Source: Anoxybacillus mongoliensis (lineage in GTDB: Bacteria > Bacillota > Bacilli > Bacillales > Anoxybacillaceae). From it: DNA of 64,000 nt. The stretch's first letter is position 1; every line of letters begins with the position of its first letter. Under the pieces are notes generated by a model, which saw only the letters and a list, made by a program, of their open reading frames with translations, ran no database searches and was not told the DNA's origin. Position numbers and translations under genes: made by a program. Positions 61,845-64,000 of the stretch are shown here, piece after piece. The stretch spans positions 62,001 through 126,000 of the forward strand of contig NZ_JACHEQ010000007.1 in the NCBI RefSeq assembly GCF_014201515.1, read 5' to 3'.

Positions 61845-61877
61845 ATGCCGATTAAAAGTAACTATTCATCCCGATAG
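61845..61877 (+). other. Short start-like frame cut by the IS66 element
   Basis: AAGGGGGT lies before an ATG giving MPIKSNYSSR and a stop. The IS66 left end begins at codon five, so this is the start of a gene or of nothing; no continuation was found right of the element. Confidence 0.3.
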
Positions 61878-63472
61878 TAGTATGTAAAGAAACGCAACAC
61901 AAATAGGGCATCCCTGTGATAAAAAATGCCCTAAGTGGTAGAAAGAACACGATCAAGCGTGTCGCCCTGTCGCCCGTCAACAGAAGACATAACGAGTCCC
62001 ACACGTTTTTTTCGTGTTTCGTCAGTGTGGAAACGATGCTTCTTGTGATGCAGACTGGGCGAATGTTTCTTCACGAAACGTACCCGAAATGTTCTCTTTG
62101 ACTTTGACCATGCGAAGATCGCTTTCGGCTTGGTTGTTATCAAAAGGAACATGTACTTCACGTAAGAAACGCAGTGCTTCTTCCTTTCGTTTTTGAAGGC
62201 GTCGAACAAAAGCGAGTGCTTTTTTTCGGAAGAGGCGTCTTCGCTTCCAATCGGTGTTGTGCTCTTTCTAGGATGCGATCATACACTCGTTCCCACCGTC
62301 TCGTTTCTTCTTCGGAAAGTGCACCGTGATGAAATTCGACGGCTTGCTTGGCGGCTAACAGAAACGTGGTCATGCGCATCGCCCACGTATGCCCTTGTTC
62401 GATGAATCCTTTTAACTCACGCAAATGGTGGGCATGGCAAAGGGCATGGGTGGCTTGTGTGTATTTCGGATACGTACCGAACCCATCATGCATCATCGTT
62501 CCTTGATATCGGGGAAGAATCCCGATATCATCGGTCGCTTTCTTTCCGCGAGAAACGTGAGGAGCCAAGTATGTATATCTCGATGTACACGCGACATGCA
62601 CCCATGCGAGTTTTCCATTGATGCGCAAACTCGTTTCATCGACATGCAGGATGTTGGATTCAAGTAAGGCATCTTCGATGATGTCCATATTTGATTCCAG
62701 CGATTCGCGTCCTCGTTTCACCATATTGGCAAGAGTTCCCGTACTAATCGAGTGTTGATATAACGCTTCGATTGTATCACTTAAACGCTTGTACGGGATC
62801 AATTGGATATGATGTAAATAAACAACGAGCGCCGTGAGCCGTGGACCGTATTGCACATGATTCGTGACATGGGATGGGAATTCGGCTTGTTGAACACATC
62901 GACAATGTGGACACGATTTCACTTCTCGTTCATGTTGTGTCACCTCGATCGCCACAGGAGGGACATCAAACACTTGACGGATATCGACTTTGAACGGTTT
63001 GACTTCACGCAAAGAAGCCCCACATCCTTGACACGTATGCACACGGTGGACGACACGATGATGTGGATGTTCCACTTGACGGAGCGTCGTTCCTTGATGA
63101 CCTTCTTGTCCGCCTGGCTTGTTGCCAGATGGCTTGCGAGAAGAATGGGTGTGAAAACGGTCAGAAGATAGGGGCAAATGGCTATTAGAGCTGTTTTTTT
63201 TCGTGCGTGCTTCCAGCTCTTGAACGCGATACTTCAGTTGTTCATTTTCTTTGCGTAGTTGTTTGTTTTCGTGACGCAAATGTTCATTTTCTTGAACGAG
63301 TTGATGAATGAGCTGTTTTTGTTGTTGGACTTTGCCAATTAAACTCTCTACTGTAAATACAGCTTGTTGTACCGTCAACATGCGATTCACCTCCTTGTCT
63401 ATCAGTATTCACATCATAGACAAGGAAAGAAGAAAATATTCAGCTCACTTGATCATGTGGCTGAATAGTTAC
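61858..63472 (-). mobile_element. Degenerate IS66-family (ISBst12-like) element
   Basis: The ends are the inverted repeats GTAACTATTCA (61858-61868) and TGAATAGTTAC (63462-63472), giving 1615 bp. Flanks read CGATTAAAA on the left and CGATGAAAA on the right, a near-perfect repeat like an aged 8-bp target duplication. Like ISBst12 it holds a single transposase gene (TnpC type) and no tnpA/tnpB. The gene has at least two frameshifts. Confidence 0.85.
61931..63390 (-). pseudogene. IS66-family transposase (TnpC), frameshifted
   Basis: The intact N-terminal frame (62158-63390) has a leucine-zipper-like coil (ENEHLRHENKQLRKENEQLK), a zinc-finger region (HTCQGCGASL, KSCPHCRCVQ) and the IS66 core (ILHVDETSLRINGKLAWVHVACT, YQGTMMHDGFGTYPKYTQATHALCHAHHLREL). 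At about 62225 in an A7 run the frame slips; the next frame continues RLQKRKEEALRFLREVHVPF and NISGTFREE. A second slip near 62075 is needed to reach STLTKHEKNVWDSLCLLLTG. The DDE Glu lies after the first slip, so the product is probably inactive. Confidence 0.82.
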
Positions 63473-63489
63473 CGATGAAAATATTTTCC

Positions 63490-63897
63490 CTATTCTTCCA
63501 ATTCACGAACTCGTTTTTTCATCTCTACTAATAACTGATCAAATAAATGAACATATCGCTGGCGAATATGTTCATAAATTTCCATCGCTATTTGTTCATC
63601 GTATGTATGTGATGTCCTATTTCGATCTTCTAACATTTGAATCCACGCTTCTCCATCTTGAATAAGTCCTTCTTTAAATGCTTGTTTAATCGTTTTTCGC
63701 GGACTTGTCACTTCGTTATTTCCGTTATATTCCAAGTAGCTTCTCATCCATTTCCATGCTAGTTCGTACGTAAATTCAAATCGTTGAATTGTTGCGTCAA
63801 GAACTAGGTCGTCTTTTTCCACATCACGCGTAATGCTTTGATGTAGTTTATTTAATGCTTTTTCAAAGTCAAATAGTTTATCAATGATTTTATTCAT
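63490..63897 (-). CDS. HepT-like HEPN toxin (nucleotidyltransferase substrate-binding type)
   Basis: The 135-residue helical protein is of the HI0074/HEPN class. The RNase-type motif R-x4-H-x-Y is intact as RNRTSHTY near residue 92-99, and the family's FEFTYELAWKWMRSYLE and SPRKTIKQAFKEGLI are present. In type VII toxin-antitoxin systems the partner MntA adenylylates the Tyr of this motif. The ATG follows GGGGAGG. The open frame continues upstream without a stop into a nucleotidyltransferase-like tail. Confidence 0.88.
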   Translation of the reverse strand: MNKIIDKLFDFEKALNKLHQSITRDVEKDDLVLDATIQRFEFTYELAWKWMRSYLEYNGNNEVTSPRKTIKQAFKEGLIQDGEAWIQMLEDRNRTSHTYDEQIAMEIYEHIRQRYVHLFDQLLVEMKKRVRELEE

Positions 63898-64000
63898 TGT
63901 CGCAACTGCCTCCCCTCGTTCATTCGTTAAAAAAATTGTCTTTCCTTCGAGATCAATATACGATTTGAGTTTTTCATTACTAATCTTTTCATAATCAATA
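63898..64000 (-). CDS. Nucleotidyltransferase (MntA-like) C-terminal part, partial
   Basis: The minus-strand frame coming from the right edge reads IDYEKISNEKLKSYIDLEGK, then TIFLTNERGEAVAT, directly in frame with the HepT start. The I-D-x-E-G pattern fits the end of small MntA/COG1669-type nucleotidyltransferases. Only about 34 residues are visible, without active-site residues. If the frame is truly continuous, antitoxin and toxin would be fused; otherwise an unseen start arrangement applies. Confidence 0.5.

Noticed and set aside
61845-61877. Ten-residue peptide gene MPIKSNYSSR
   Set aside because: It has a ribosome site, but the frame ends within the IS66 end repeat, so the coding part is accidental.

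Overview
The window reads as chromosome of a low-to-moderate GC, probably thermophilic Bacillaceae bacterium, most like Anoxybacillus or a close Geobacillus relative. The grounds are the typical Bacillus gene set (gatCAB, dagK, rlmCD, qoxABCD, nos, ylnEF), strong AGGAGG-type ribosome sites, frequent TTG/GTG starts and compact intrinsic terminators. The organism call is inference; no rRNA or species marker is present.

Layout. 1-9.2 kb: end of a siroheme pathway (sirB end, ylnF), acylphosphatase, feoAB with a FeoB-associated small protein, an arginase-fold protein, a four-domain CoA-disulfide-reductase/rhodanese/TusA/DsrE fusion under Rex/Fnr-like palindromes, a TerC protein and an NlpC/P60 hydrolase. 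9.3-24 kb: MASE3-GGDEF-EAL protein, an HD-GYP remnant, an MCP, nitric oxide synthase, an ECF sigma with its partner, a peroxiredoxin, an Fe-S/cytochrome b pair without catalytic subunit, an MFS transporter, rlmCD and dagK. 24-30 kb: a sulfide-oxidation block (SQR, DUF1641, CstB-like persulfide dioxygenase-rhodanese), then a NarXL-type two-component system with a TauE exporter. 29.9-33.1 kb: OmpR/HK pair, a His/Met-rich membrane protein and PspA. 35.6-40.2 kb: PhoP-box promoter, a secreted beta-domain protein and pstSCA without pstB. 40.2-44 kb: the aa3-type quinol oxidase qoxABCD. 44.4-51.7 kb: aldehyde dehydrogenase, gatCAB, and adenine deaminase behind a purine riboswitch of the guanine class.

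52.7-63.5 kb is an accessory island bounded by insertion sequences. An IS3-family element splits off a DUF3238 gene and a degenerate IS66-family element lies at the far end. Between them is a compact operon: a 31-residue peptide gene with strong ribosome site and promoter, an attenuator hairpin, two tandem SagB-type flavin dehydrogenases, an MFS exporter and a DCC-family thiol oxidoreductase. This looks like an undescribed RiPP-type pathway with no YcaO cyclodehydratase in view. A GNAT acetyltransferase and a strikingly GC-rich HTTM-like membrane protein, probably of actinobacterial origin, run divergently beside it. The window ends in a HepT-type toxin whose upstream nucleotidyltransferase appears to be in the same reading frame.

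A theme of the core region is sulfur and redox: siroheme, persulfide handling in two places, quinol oxidase, NOS and peroxiredoxin. A second theme is a family of three heptad-repeat coiled-coil proteins at 14.6, 45.9 and 51.8 kb.
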